Origin: UBA1020 sp964520495
GTDB lineage: Bacteria > Patescibacteriota > Saccharimonadia > Saccharimonadales > Saccharimonadaceae
Assembly (NCBI GenBank): GCA_964520495.1
Contig: CAZFMZ010000001.1
Location: forward strand, 287,662-351,661
DNA: 64,000 nucleotides
Direction of reading: 5' to 3'
In this document: positions 8,744 to 18,041 of the stretch, in pieces
Position numbering within the stretch: position 1 is the first letter of the stretch
Layout: each line of letters starts with the position of its first letter
Notes under the pieces: generated by a model
What the model was told of the DNA's origin: nothing
Databases searched by the model: none
What the model saw: only the letters and a program-made list of their open reading frames with translations
Made by a program: the position numbers and the translations under genes

Positions 8744-10177
8744 TCAGAGACGATCCCGGATGAGGCGCTGAGCCAAGGCGGGATTGGCTTGTCCCTGTGA
8801 TCGTTTCATAACCTGTCCGACGAGGAAACCAATGGCTTTGTCATTCCCAGCTCGGATATCCTCAATCGCCTGCTGCGATGCCGGCTCAGCCATGATTATA
8901 TCGACTATCGCGGCAATCTCACCTTCATCACTTACCTGTAGCAGGTCGCGCCGAACCGCCAACTCACGAGGGCTTACCGTCGGATTGGTAACCACCAGGC
9001 CGAACAGCTCCTTGGCAGAGGTACTCGACAGTTCGTTCGCCGCTACCATAGCGGAAAGCTCCAACAGGCCATCCGTGTTGATGACGCCTTCCTCCGCTGC
9101 ATCGCTGGCGTCTTCATCTTTACGGACGGTACTGGCAAACCAGTTAGCGACCCGTTTGGCATGCGCTTCGCCATTCTGCTGAATGGCAGTAACGGCTTCG
9201 GCCACCCTTCGCTGGGCAAGGAGGGTATTGACGACTGAGCTGTCGAGCTTCAAAGTCTGCCATTTTTCGCGGTAAATCGCGGGAAGCTGAGGCACGTCAG
9301 CCTGGATGCGTGCGATTTCATCATCCGTCAGGACAATAGGTGGGATGTCAGCGTCTGGCATGTAGCGGTAGTCCTGCGCATCTTCCTTGGAACGCTGCGA
9401 GGTCGTTTTCTGCTTCGCCTCGTCCCAACCACGTGTTTCCTGGACGACTCTTTCCCCTCGCTCTAGCAGGTCGACCTGTCGTTTGAACTCGTATTCGGCC
9501 GCTTTCTCGACGCTTCGGAACGAATTAAGGTTCTTCACCTCCGCCCGGGTGCCAAGCTGGTCGACGCCTTTCTTCGCAACAGACAAGTTAACATCGAAGC
9601 GCATATTGCCATGGTATAAATCACCGTGTGTCACACCGGCGTATGTCATCAGTCGGTACAACTCCGTTGCGTACGCTTTGGCGGCCACGGCACTATGGAT
9701 ATCTGGTTCTGAGACGATCTCTATCAAAGGCGTGCCGGCCCGGTTGAGGTCGACCAAACTGTAGTCACCATGATGACTCAGCTTACCCGCGTCCTCTTCC
9801 ATGTGGGCATGATGGATACGGACCCGAACATGCGTTCCATCGTCGAGTGGAGCGTCGACGTGGCCGGCCAGGATAATCGGCTGATACAGCTGGGTCGTCT
9901 GATAGCCTTTTGGCAGATCCGGATAAAAGTAATGCTTGCGATCAAACCGGCTTACCTTCGCGACATCGGCGTTCAAGGCCTTGGCGGCTTTTATGGCCAG
10001 ATTGACGGCCTCCCTGTTCAAAACGGGTAGCATACCGGGTAACCCGTAATCGATTGGTGATACGACTGCATTGGCCTCGTGCTCACGCGCATCGTTGTCG
10101 GCGCCAGAGAACAGCTTCGTCTTTGTCGCGAGCTGCACATGGCATTCGATACCGATAGTCATCTCGTATTCGTTCAT
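8744..10177 (-). CDS. gatB: Aspartyl/glutamyl-tRNA(Asn/Gln) amidotransferase subunit B
   Basis: A 477-aa GatB, the tRNA-binding and kinase subunit of GatCAB that converts misacylated Glu-tRNA(Gln) or Asp-tRNA(Asn) to the amide. It opens with the family's EMTIGIECHVQLATKTKLFSGA and continues with GLPGMLPVLN and RFDRKHYFYPDLPKGYQ. The C-terminal YqeY-like tail domain is present up to the end. The ATG shares its A with the TGA stop of the upstream gene X (one-base overlap), with an AGGAG site, so translation is coupled in gatC-gatA-X-gatB. A tRNA-Gln gene is at 58715. Confidence 0.96.
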   Translation of the reverse strand: MNEYEMTIGIECHVQLATKTKLFSGADNDAREHEANAVVSPIDYGLPGMLPVLNREAVNLAIKAAKALNADVAKVSRFDRKHYFYPDLPKGYQTTQLYQPIILAGHVDAPLDDGTHVRVRIHHAHMEEDAGKLSHHGDYSLVDLNRAGTPLIEIVSEPDIHSAVAAKAYATELYRLMTYAGVTHGDLYHGNMRFDVNLSVAKKGVDQLGTRAEVKNLNSFRSVEKAAEYEFKRQVDLLERGERVVQETRGWDEAKQKTTSQRSKEDAQDYRYMPDADIPPIVLTDDEIARIQADVPQLPAIYREKWQTLKLDSSVVNTLLAQRRVAEAVTAIQQNGEAHAKRVANWFASTVRKDEDASDAAEEGVINTDGLLELSAMVAANELSSTSAKELFGLVVTNPTVSPRELAVRRDLLQVSDEGEIAAIVDIIMAEPASQQAIEDIRAGNDKAIGFLVGQVMKRSQGQANPALAQRLIRDRL

Positions 10178-10593
10178 CAGATCGCTCCTACGTCCTTCAG
10201 GCCTTGCTTGAAGCCAGCCAAGGCGCGGCGGGCCTCGTCGTAGCGCACTACTACCTCATGTTCATGCGCGATACGGTTCCGTAACTTATGGCTGCTCCAC
10301 ACGGCATTGGCGTTCGACCAGCTCGTCACTTTCATGCGCTCACCCATGGTATCGCCCTTTACTCCCCGCTGCTTCAGTGCCTGATCAAGCAACTTATCGG
10401 CGTTCAGAATAGCTAAGTGATAGCTTTGCTCGTTGTCTCGTACGAGCTGGCGTTCGATCTGCAGCCAACTGCGACGGTATCGATCGACGTCGAGTGTACG
10501 GCCGCCTTTGCGCCCATGGGTAATGAGAAACAATACTCCCGCTCCCGCGATCAAAATGACGATGAAGAATACGATCATCAATCCATCTGTCAT
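10177..10593 (-). CDS. Unknown single-pass membrane protein inside the gatCAB operon
   Basis: A 138-aa protein. An N-terminal transmembrane helix (about 5-24) is followed by a basic stretch and an all-helical soluble part. Near the C-terminus it reads HKLRNRIAHEHE, an R-x4-H pattern that also occurs in HEPN-type RNase and nucleic-acid domains. One short motif is not proof of that fold. The ATG overlaps the gatA stop by 4 nt and its stop overlaps gatB by 1 nt, so it is tightly co-translated with the amidotransferase subunits. A link to GatCAB or tRNA handling at the membrane is inferred only from position. Confidence 0.75.
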   Translation of the reverse strand: MTDGLMIVFFIVILIAGAGVLFLITHGRKGGRTLDVDRYRRSWLQIERQLVRDNEQSYHLAILNADKLLDQALKQRGVKGDTMGERMKVTSWSNANAVWSSHKLRNRIAHEHEVVVRYDEARRALAGFKQGLKDVGAI

Positions 10594-11972
10594 GTCGTCA
10601 CCTCCATGCTACGCGCCAACGCGAGCAGGCGGGCATCATCCTGTCGTTGAGCGATCAGCTGAACTCCGACCGGCAACCCATCTGACGTCGCACCGGCCGG
10701 CACACTGACCGCCGGAAGACCGGCCAGGCTCACTCCGACAGTCATAGCATCGGATAAGTACATCTTGATGGGATCAGCGGTATTTTCACCAAAGCCGAAG
10801 GCGGCCGTCGGCACCGTCGGTGAAACTAACACGTCATACTGCTCGAACAGCTCATCGAACTCACGCATCAGGAGAGCTCGGGCTTTCTGTGCCTTCTGGT
10901 AGTACGCATCGAAATAGCCGCTTGATAATACGTAGCTTCCGATCATGATGCGTCGTTTGTTCTCGGGCATGAACCCTTCGTCACGTGACTTGCCGTACAC
11001 TTCAGTCAAGCTGGCAGCCAAGGCCGTTCGCCGTCCATAGCGGATACCGTCATACCGGGCAAGATTGCTCGTGATTTCAGCCGGCACGATGATGTAGTAC
11101 ATCGCCAGGCTATACTTTGCCATCGGCAGGCTGACACCGGCTACCGTATGCCCGGCTTCTGCAAGTCGCTCTGCGTAGTTATGTACCTGACGACGGACCG
11201 TTTCGTCAGTCCCCTCGCCCATGAAGTCATCGATCACCCCGATACGCAGTGCGCCTTCCGACGAAGCTGCTGGCACAAAATAGTCTGGTAACGTCGTCAT
11301 GTCCCGGCGATCCTGGCCGGCCATCACCTGAAGGACAAGCTCGCTGTCTTCGACCGTGTTGGTGAAACAGCCCATGACGTCGGTGCTGCTCGCCATGGCG
11401 ACCACGCCGTAGCGACTGGTCATGCCATATGTCGGCTTCACACCCACCACACCGTTGAAGCTGGCTGGCTGGCGGATTGAACCACCAGTGTCACTCCCGA
11501 GCGCAAACGGTACGATACCCAATGCGACGGCAACGGCCGAGCCACCGCTACTGCCGCCGGCCACCTTGGTTGGGTCTACCGCGTTCTTAGTGGGGCCGTA
11601 TGCTGAGTTCTCAGTACTGCTGCCGTGAGCGAACGCATCAAGGTTCGCCTTGCCGATACAGATTGCTCCTTCCGCCTCCAACCGCTCGACGACAGTCGCC
11701 TGAAGCGGAGCATCAAAGTTCTCTAACATCGTGGCGGCCGCCGTGGTGGGAGCACCGAAGGCTAGGTAGTTGTCCTTGACGATGAATGGCACGCCCGCCA
11801 GGCGGCCACCTACTTCGCCACTGTCCACCAGTGCCGCCCGCTCTCGGGCACGGTCCGGCGTAAGCGTAATCAGGGCGTGGTAATCCTCTACTTCCGCAGC
11901 CCTTGCGAGCGCCCGTTCGACATTGTCGCGGGCGGTCGACGCACGGCAGGAGGCTATCGTCAGTTTACTCAT
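10590..11972 (-). CDS. gatA: Aspartyl/glutamyl-tRNA(Asn/Gln) amidotransferase subunit A
   Basis: A 460-aa amidase-signature enzyme, the glutaminase/amidotransferase subunit of GatCAB. The Ser-cisSer-Lys triad is visible: Lys66 in PFIVKDN, Ser141 in GGSSGGSA and Ser165 in DTGGSIRQP, with the same spacing as known GatA (75 and 24 residues). It overlaps gatC by 4 nt upstream and gene X by 4 nt downstream. Confidence 0.97.
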   Translation of the reverse strand: MSKLTIASCRASTARDNVERALARAAEVEDYHALITLTPDRARERAALVDSGEVGGRLAGVPFIVKDNYLAFGAPTTAAATMLENFDAPLQATVVERLEAEGAICIGKANLDAFAHGSSTENSAYGPTKNAVDPTKVAGGSSGGSAVAVALGIVPFALGSDTGGSIRQPASFNGVVGVKPTYGMTSRYGVVAMASSTDVMGCFTNTVEDSELVLQVMAGQDRRDMTTLPDYFVPAASSEGALRIGVIDDFMGEGTDETVRRQVHNYAERLAEAGHTVAGVSLPMAKYSLAMYYIIVPAEITSNLARYDGIRYGRRTALAASLTEVYGKSRDEGFMPENKRRIMIGSYVLSSGYFDAYYQKAQKARALLMREFDELFEQYDVLVSPTVPTAAFGFGENTADPIKMYLSDAMTVGVSLAGLPAVSVPAGATSDGLPVGVQLIAQRQDDARLLALARSMEVTT

Positions 11973-12259
11973 AGTACTTTTTTCACCTTTATGTGGTTAT
12001 CCTGCTGTTCCGGCGCTAATGCCAGCAGCGTCTGGCGTGCTACCGGACTCTCCTCAACTTTATCGTCACGCATGACGTTAGTGAGTCCTGTCACCTGGTA
12101 CGCCGGCTCAACCCCTTCGGTATCAAGCTCATCTAGCTGCTCCACATAGGCGAGGATTCGCTCGATATCTGCCCGCAGTCCGTCAATCTCGTCTTCAGCA
12201 AGTTCAAGGCTACTGAGCCGGGCAAGCTTTAATACATCGTCGCGCGAGATATTCGTCAT
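11969..12259 (-). CDS. gatC: Aspartyl/glutamyl-tRNA(Asn/Gln) amidotransferase subunit C
   Basis: A 96-aa GatC, the small belt-like subunit that stabilises GatA-GatB. The pattern 'ISRDDVLKLARLSSLELAEDE...L..DIERILAYVEQLDELDTEGVEPAYQV' is typical. It heads the gat operon. A TACAAT hexamer (minus, 12269-12274) lies 9 nt upstream of the ATG, so the transcript starts at or within a few bases of the start codon. Confidence 0.93.
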   Translation of the reverse strand: MTNISRDDVLKLARLSSLELAEDEIDGLRADIERILAYVEQLDELDTEGVEPAYQVTGLTNVMRDDKVEESPVARQTLLALAPEQQDNHIKVKKVL

Positions 12260-12312
12260 ATATGCCTTATTGTAGCGTAGAATCTATCATCTGCAGTAAT
12301 ATTTTCCTCTAA

Positions 12313-14283
12313 TTAGGACTTGCGCCGTATCTCGGCGATCAGGTCACGCAGCTCGGCCGCTTTTTCAAATTCAAGGTTTGCGCTGGCCAGTTCCATCTGT
12401 CCGCTCAGGTCACGGATGAGCGAGGCGTACTCATCCTTCGGAATTTTCTTCAGGTCGAGCTTCGGCTTCTTGTCGTCATCTTTCATCGGGATGATGGCGC
12501 GGAGGCCTTCATCGATTTTCTTGGCAACGCTACGCGGCGTGATGCCATGTTCAGTGTTATATTGCTCCTGGATTGCCCGACGACGGTTGGTCTCATCGAT
12601 GGCCGCCTGCATCGACCGTGTCACAACATCGCCGTACATTAGCACCAAGCCTTCTTCGTGACGGGCCGCACGACCCACCGTCTGTATCAACGCACTTTCG
12701 CTACGTAAGAAGCCTTCCTTATCGGCATCGATGATAGCGACCAGACTGACTTCCGGCAGATCGAGGCCTTCACGCAGCAGGTTGATGCCGACCAGTACGT
12801 CGAACACGCCTGTGCGAAGGTCGCGCAAGATATCGCTTCGCTCCAACGTATCGACTTCGCTGTGAATATAGGCCGTTTTGATATCGAGATCTATCAGGTG
12901 TTGGCTCAAATCCTCCGCCATGCGCTTCGTGAGTGTCGTTATCAAGACACGCTGCCGCTTCTCAATCCTCTCACGTATCTCGGCGATCAGGTCGTCTACC
13001 TGACCCTTGCTCGGTCGTACCTCAATACGAGGATCAAGCAGGCCGGTCGGTCGGATGACCTGCTGAGCTGGCTCCGGACTGTGCGCCAGCTCATATTCGG
13101 CCGGTGTGGCTGATACATAGATCGCACGATTGATATGACGGTCGAACTCATCGAAGCGGAGTGGCCGGTTATCGAGCGCGCTCGGCAATCGGAATCCATG
13201 CTCCACCAATACTTCCTTACGGGCGCGATCACCGTTATACATACCGCGCACCTGCGGCAGGGTCATATGGCTCTCGTCTACCAGCAGGAGCCAGTCGTCA
13301 GGGAAATAGTCAATCAACGTCGCCGGCTGCTCGCCTGGCTCGCGATTCGTCAGGTACCGGCTGTAGTTCTCAATACCCTTGACGAAGCCGGTCTCTTCAA
13401 GCATCTCGATGTCATACTTGGTACGCTGCGCCAACCGCTGGGCTTCCAACAGCTTATCGTGCTTCTCAAACCATTGCAGCCGCTCGTCAAATTCCTTCTT
13501 TATCTTTTCAATCGCCACGGCAAGTTTCTGCTTCGGTGTCACGTAGTGGCTGCTTGGGAAAATCTTTACTTCTGTTGGTTCCCCGAGAATCTCGCCGGTC
13601 AGCGGATCGATACGGGTCAGGCGATCGACTTCATCACCGAAGAACTCGACTCGATAGGCCACGTCGCTACCGGCCGGAAAGACGTCGACCACGTCGCCTT
13701 TCGAGCGGAACGTGCCGCGGTGAAAATCGATGTCATTACGCTGATACTGGATGTCGGTCAACAGGCGAACGAACTTATCTTGTTGTCGACGTTCTCCCCG
13801 TTTCACATGAATCGACATCTCAGCATAGGCGTCTGGCGAACCGATACCGTAAATGCACGACACGCTGGCGACAATGATGACGTCGCGCCGGGTCAGCAGC
13901 GCCGTCGTGGCCGCATGCCGTAACCGGTCGATTTCGTCGTTTATCTTGGAATCTTTCTCTATATAGGTATCGCTCGATGAGATATACGCCTCCGGCTGAT
14001 AGTAGTCGAAGTAGCTGACGAAGTAGTGCACCTCGTTATCGGGAAAGAACATCTTGAACTCTGAGTAAAGCTGAGCGGCCAATGTCTTATTGTGCGCCAA
14101 AACCAGCGTGGGCACATTACGCTGCTGGATAACATTGGCCATCGTAAAGGTTTTGCCTGAACCGGTGACGCCAAGCAGCGTCTGTTCACGTTCACCTTTT
14201 TCCAGGCCATCAAGCAACTGCGCGATCGCTGTCGGCTGATCACCGAGTGGTTCGTATTCTGTCACAAGCTTGAACTGGTTCAT
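12313..14283 (-). CDS. uvrB: UvrABC excision nuclease subunit B
   Basis: A 656-aa damage-verification helicase of nucleotide excision repair. Walker A GVTGSGKT is at 38-45, and the beta-hairpin region YYQPEAYISSSDTYIEKD follows at about 95-112. Later motifs are LLVDESHMTLPQ, the helicase motifs ending in QTVGRAARH, and a C-terminal UVR motif (MELASANLEFEKAAELRDLI) that contacts UvrC. An open frame continues upstream, but the family start is MNQFKLVTEYEPLGDQP. A TACAAT hexamer (minus, 14291-14296) sits 7 nt before that ATG, so a leaderless start is favoured. Confidence 0.97.
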   Translation of the reverse strand: MNQFKLVTEYEPLGDQPTAIAQLLDGLEKGEREQTLLGVTGSGKTFTMANVIQQRNVPTLVLAHNKTLAAQLYSEFKMFFPDNEVHYFVSYFDYYQPEAYISSSDTYIEKDSKINDEIDRLRHAATTALLTRRDVIIVASVSCIYGIGSPDAYAEMSIHVKRGERRQQDKFVRLLTDIQYQRNDIDFHRGTFRSKGDVVDVFPAGSDVAYRVEFFGDEVDRLTRIDPLTGEILGEPTEVKIFPSSHYVTPKQKLAVAIEKIKKEFDERLQWFEKHDKLLEAQRLAQRTKYDIEMLEETGFVKGIENYSRYLTNREPGEQPATLIDYFPDDWLLLVDESHMTLPQVRGMYNGDRARKEVLVEHGFRLPSALDNRPLRFDEFDRHINRAIYVSATPAEYELAHSPEPAQQVIRPTGLLDPRIEVRPSKGQVDDLIAEIRERIEKRQRVLITTLTKRMAEDLSQHLIDLDIKTAYIHSEVDTLERSDILRDLRTGVFDVLVGINLLREGLDLPEVSLVAIIDADKEGFLRSESALIQTVGRAARHEEGLVLMYGDVVTRSMQAAIDETNRRRAIQEQYNTEHGITPRSVAKKIDEGLRAIIPMKDDDKKPKLDLKKIPKDEYASLIRDLSGQMELASANLEFEKAAELRDLIAEIRRKS

Positions 14284-14354
14284 CCTTATTATTGTACCAG
14301 TCCTCATAAAGCACGAGCATTTACGGGCCGTCTGCGGTATAATGCCTTTAGAAA

Positions 14355-15044
14355 ATGCAACCGAAACCAACAACAACCGAAACCCCAGTCTGCATCCCGC
14401 GTGACATCGTACTGCAAGCGGCAATGATCCGTCTTGGCAGTGTCGACGAGGAGCTTCAAGCTGGCTATAACGTCATCCGTAAGTACCATAAGACCGTTAC
14501 CGTTTTCGGGTCGGCCCGTACGCCCGAAGGTGAGCGATACTATGAGGCTGCCCGGCTGGCCGGGCAGAAACTGGCCGAGCAAGGTTACGCTATCATCACC
14601 GGTGGCGGTCACGGCATCATGGAAGCTGCCAACCGTGGCGCTTACGAAGCTGACGGCGACTCGATCGGCTTCAACATCACCCTACCGCATGAACAGACCC
14701 TTAACCGCTACACGACCGATTCGCTCTCCTTCAGCCACTTCTCGCCACGTAAGATTGCCATGACCCTGTACGCTGACGCCTACGTCTATTTCCCTGGCGG
14801 ATTCGGCACCCTGGACGAAATGATGGAAATCCTCACGCTTATCCAGACCGGAAAGACAGGTAAGGCACCGGTCATCCTCTACGGTACCGAGTTCTGGAAG
14901 CCACTTGATCAGTTCATACGCACGCAGATGCTCGAGAAAGAACGGTTAATCTCAGCTGGCGACGAGTTACTGTATCACATTACCGATGATGTCAACGAGG
15001 TGGTGCGTCTTGCCCGAGCCAACAAGACGTACTGCGACCACTAG
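14355..15044 (+). CDS. LOG-family nucleotide phosphoribohydrolase (TIGR00730-like)
   Basis: A 229-aa Rossmann-fold protein of the LOG/lysine-decarboxylase-like family; characterised members release a base from nucleoside 5'-monophosphates. Visible motifs are VFGSARTPEGERYYEAA (about 50-66), ITGGGHGIMEAANRGA (about 81-96), the conserved SPRKIAM and the signature PGGFGTLDEMMEIL (147-160). The true substrate is not predictable. A TATAAT hexamer at 14338-14343 lies 11 nt before the ATG, and the promoter region is shared with divergent uvrB. It is convergent with the PfkB fusion gene, whose stop is 3 nt away. Confidence 0.85.
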   Translation: MQPKPTTTETPVCIPRDIVLQAAMIRLGSVDEELQAGYNVIRKYHKTVTVFGSARTPEGERYYEAARLAGQKLAEQGYAIITGGGHGIMEAANRGAYEADGDSIGFNITLPHEQTLNRYTTDSLSFSHFSPRKIAMTLYADAYVYFPGGFGTLDEMMEILTLIQTGKTGKAPVILYGTEFWKPLDQFIRTQMLEKERLISAGDELLYHITDDVNEVVRLARANKTYCDH

Positions 15045-15047
15045 CTA

Positions 15048-16562
15048 TCAGTCAAGGTCCTTCACTGCGTACTCGCCTGGAGCAGCAGCCAGGTATTCCT
15101 GGATTGCTTCTTTCGTCAACAGACCCGCCTGAGCGCCGAGGTGCTGTACGACGTTCATACTGTTGATAGGTGCCCAAGTAAGCGCCGTATCCATCGTCTC
15201 GCCCTCTGCCAAGGCGGCAACGATCGTTGAGGCGAATGCGTCACCGGCACCGGTCCGATCGACGGGCGGCCCTGGGTCGGGATAATTCGGTATCGTGACC
15301 AGACGGCCGTCATAAGAGGCATATGAGCCGTTCGGCCCGTCGGTAATCACGACGATGGCCGGACCCATGTCATGCAGTGCCGTCGTGAGCTCACGAAGTG
15401 AATCATAGGACTTCTTCGTCACGTCGACGGCTTCCTCTCGATTCATAACCACGATGTGACTCCGACGGTAGAGTGCTGCCAATTTCTCGGCACCCCACTT
15501 GAAGTGGAACGTGCCCGGCTGGAAGGCCAGTTTTATCTCAGGATGCGTCGTGAGGTACGCCAGCAGATCCTCGTGCAGCTGCCAGGAGTCGGCACTGATA
15601 AGTGATACGTACACCCAATCAGGGGGCGTGGCAGGGGCACGCCATTCATAATGGTAAGCTTCGTTCTTGACCAGGATCGTCCGCTCGGCTCCCAGCCGTA
15701 GCACATAGTAGTAATTCGACGGGGTGGCGGCTTGCTGCACCACCAACTCAGTATCGATAGCTTCGTCCTTCAGGTACTGGACCGCTTCATCCCCGGGCTG
15801 GTCATCGCCTAACCATGCCAGCAGACTGGCGCGGATGCCAAGGCGGGCGAAGGCGACGGCCGCATTCGGACTCGGGCCGACAGCCCGTACAATGTCGACT
15901 TGTTCGTATGGTGGCTTGCTGCCGAATGGCAAGCTGAGACGCTTCTCCCCCTTCTCATCCTCTTCAACCCGGGCGACATCCTCGGAAAGCTTGATAAATG
16001 CATCAGTGAAGATATCACCGATGGCCAGGATGCTGGGCGCGCTATCCTTCGTCGAGACAGCGTGGTTCGTGGGCAGCGGTAGATGGCCTTCGTCTTCAGG
16101 CGGCTTCAGACCGGCCTGAGCGGCCAATTCGTGTACCATCTCACCGCTCGTGCGGTCGTGTTCGGCATAACGCCGGATGATCTCCATGCGCAAGTGGCGC
16201 TGGCCATGGCCAACCACACGCTGTTCGTAGGCAAGTTCGTGATGCGCGTTTTCAATCACGTCGTGCAGACAGAACGACACGGGTCCGTCGTCAAACCGTA
16301 GCAGGACGAAATGGCTGTCACTCAGCAAGGCTTCCGCCTGCCCGGAAGCGACCGCGGCGTTAAGCGCTTGGTACAACTCTCGGCCCGATGTGTCCGCCGG
16401 ATCAATCGTAAGCTGACGCATGATAGCATGCCCGGATTCGGTAATGTCAGCAATAAGACGCGTATCGACACCGGCATTGCCGCTGGCCCGTTCGAAATCG
16501 GCGATGGTCCGGACGAATAGCGGATGATCGGTGCCCAGTAACTCGGCGAGGAATTTTGTCAT
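15048..16562 (-). CDS. PfkB-family sugar kinase with unknown ~175-aa N-terminal domain
   Basis: A 504-aa protein, far longer than a normal PfkB kinase (about 300-330). Residues about 176-504 form the kinase: SILAIGDIFTDAF, a conserved Asn/Ala region SPNAAVAFARLG, VVMNREEA, and the ATP/catalytic motif DRTGAGDAF (435-443, base Asp441). The glycine-rich N-terminal motif seen in its neighbour (GGGATNAA) reads VGPSPNAA here. Residues 1-175 match no family I recognise; they hold a His-rich helical stretch (about 105-135, HHELAYEQRVVGHGQRH). It follows the other PfkB gene by 13 nt in the same operon. The substrate is unknown; sugar or sugar phosphate is inferred from family and neighbours. Confidence 0.82.
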   Translation of the reverse strand: MTKFLAELLGTDHPLFVRTIADFERASGNAGVDTRLIADITESGHAIMRQLTIDPADTSGRELYQALNAAVASGQAEALLSDSHFVLLRFDDGPVSFCLHDVIENAHHELAYEQRVVGHGQRHLRMEIIRRYAEHDRTSGEMVHELAAQAGLKPPEDEGHLPLPTNHAVSTKDSAPSILAIGDIFTDAFIKLSEDVARVEEDEKGEKRLSLPFGSKPPYEQVDIVRAVGPSPNAAVAFARLGIRASLLAWLGDDQPGDEAVQYLKDEAIDTELVVQQAATPSNYYYVLRLGAERTILVKNEAYHYEWRAPATPPDWVYVSLISADSWQLHEDLLAYLTTHPEIKLAFQPGTFHFKWGAEKLAALYRRSHIVVMNREEAVDVTKKSYDSLRELTTALHDMGPAIVVITDGPNGSYASYDGRLVTIPNYPDPGPPVDRTGAGDAFASTIVAALAEGETMDTALTWAPINSMNVVQHLGAQAGLLTKEAIQEYLAAAPGEYAVKDLD

Positions 16563-16575
16563 ACTCAGGTTTCCT

Positions 16576-17556
16576 TTAGAACGGTCGTTCCGTTAATGGC
16601 ATATCATGCAGCCGTACGCCGTGAGGCAGGATGCCGGTCTTGGCACCGATTTTCGTCACGACGGAGGTAGAGTTCGCACTGGCGAAGATAATGGCGTCTT
16701 TGAGCGAACTTCCCGCCGCCCACTGACTCAAGAAGCCAGAACCGAAGGCGTCACCGGCACCGGTCCGATCGATTACCTTGACATCCCGGTACATGCCGGC
16801 CTTGACGACACTACTGCCATCAGTTGCCGTCACGCCGTTTGGTCCGTCACTGACGATTGCAGTATCGACGTAGTGCAGGAGGTGTCGGGCCAACTCTTCG
16901 CTGTCACTGCCGTGCACGATTTGCGCCGCCTCTTCTTTGTTCACCGACACGACGTCAACGTCTTCCAGCAATCCTTTCAGTTTGGCAGTATGCTTCAGTT
17001 CGCCCTTACCGGGGTTAAAGAAGACTTTCATCCCTTTCGTTTTCGCCTGATGGAAGATGTGCGACAAAACCTCCATCTGCCCGGCCAGGCTTGAGACGTA
17101 CAGCCAATCAGCCTCAACCGGCGCGAGATCGAAATGTTTCAGCTCGTAGTGGGTCGAGGCCCCGCGATAGGTCAGGATAGTGCGCTCTCCGTTGGGCGCC
17201 AGCAACAATACCGAATAGCCAGTGTTGAGTTTCGTCGAGTAGCTGACAAGGCGGGTGTCGACGCCTTCACGGTCGAGGTCGTCCAATACGGCCTGTCCGG
17301 CCGGATCACGACCGATCGTACCCATGAAGATGGCGTGAAGTCCCTGACGGGCGAACGTGACTGCGGCGTTGGTCGCACCACCACCAGTCGCGAAATCGAT
17401 CTTGTTGACATCGGCCTTCGCGCCCATCTCTAGTTGCATCACCTGTTCATGAAGCGATCTGTCTGTCACGGGGGTGAACTCTTCGCTATGACTCAAGAAC
17501 ACGTCTTGCACAGCCGCACCGATGGAAAGAATTGTCGGATGATGTTGCCCACTCAT
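16576..17556 (-). CDS. PfkB/ribokinase-family carbohydrate kinase
   Basis: A 326-aa kinase of normal PfkB length. Sugar-binding glycine motif GGGATNAAVTFARQG is at 58-72, the lid region at about 105-130, NKEEA at 206-210, and the catalytic loop DRTGAGDAFGSGF at 263-275 with Asp269 as base. It leads a two-gene operon with the fused PfkB gene downstream. A TATAAT hexamer (minus, 17565-17570) is 8 nt before the ATG, so the mRNA is predicted leaderless. The operon lies next to the pentose-phosphate/aldolase operon. A ribokinase or an ATP-dependent phosphofructokinase role is possible, not shown. Confidence 0.87.
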   Translation of the reverse strand: MSGQHHPTILSIGAAVQDVFLSHSEEFTPVTDRSLHEQVMQLEMGAKADVNKIDFATGGGATNAAVTFARQGLHAIFMGTIGRDPAGQAVLDDLDREGVDTRLVSYSTKLNTGYSVLLLAPNGERTILTYRGASTHYELKHFDLAPVEADWLYVSSLAGQMEVLSHIFHQAKTKGMKVFFNPGKGELKHTAKLKGLLEDVDVVSVNKEEAAQIVHGSDSEELARHLLHYVDTAIVSDGPNGVTATDGSSVVKAGMYRDVKVIDRTGAGDAFGSGFLSQWAAGSSLKDAIIFASANSTSVVTKIGAKTGILPHGVRLHDMPLTERPF

Positions 17557-17615
17557 TGCTTCAGATTATATCACTTATGGTTGAGAAATTCCCGCGTCAG
17601 GTCTATAAACGAGCT

Positions 17616-18041
17616 ATGAGTCTTCACGAAAACATAACCACCCGATTTACCTATGACGCCCTTCCCCGGGAAGAAGCCCTGGAAGACGCCCGATATGTCC
17701 GATCCCTCTACGGTCGGGCGGCGATTTTCGCGGAACTTCTCGGCGTCATGTCTCATAATGCGTTCAAGGCTGGACCGGACAATATCGTGGACGGGCCGAT
17801 TCCAATTGATACTTTCGACATTGATACACTGGCCTCATACAAACTTCTCCGTAACAAGAGTCACTACCAGCAGAAAAAACGAGTGCTCGTTGCACCGGCA
17901 CTTACGAACCGCGGCCTGGTGGCGATGAATATGGTGCAGCTTGATGAGTTGGCACTGAGTGACGGGACACTCAACTCGCGGCTCACCGAGCCATTCGAGG
18001 GCATGCGGGTACTGGGGAGTTCCGCGCTGGAGCTGCGCTAA
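17616..18041 (+). CDS. Conserved-looking protein of unknown function
   Basis: A 141-aa protein I do not recognise. It opens MSLHENITTRFTYDALPREEALEDARYVRSLYGRAAIFAELLG and has a central, partly hydrophobic C-terminal half. Two starts are possible: ATG at 17577 (adds MVEKFPRQVYKRA) or ATG at 17616. A TATAAA hexamer at 17604-17609 lies 6 nt before 17616, like other leaderless starts in this window, which is why I chose it. It is divergent from the PfkB operon, and its last 4 nt overlap the end of the convergent aldolase gene. Confidence 0.6.
   Translation: MSLHENITTRFTYDALPREEALEDARYVRSLYGRAAIFAELLGVMSHNAFKAGPDNIVDGPIPIDTFDIDTLASYKLLRNKSHYQQKKRVLVAPALTNRGLVAMNMVQLDELALSDGTLNSRLTEPFEGMRVLGSSALELR

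Noticed and set aside
12313..14424. Longer UvrB starting at 14424
   Set aside because: The extra 47 residues overlap the divergent promoter and LOG gene and are unlike UvrB; the ATG at 14283 fits family and promoter.
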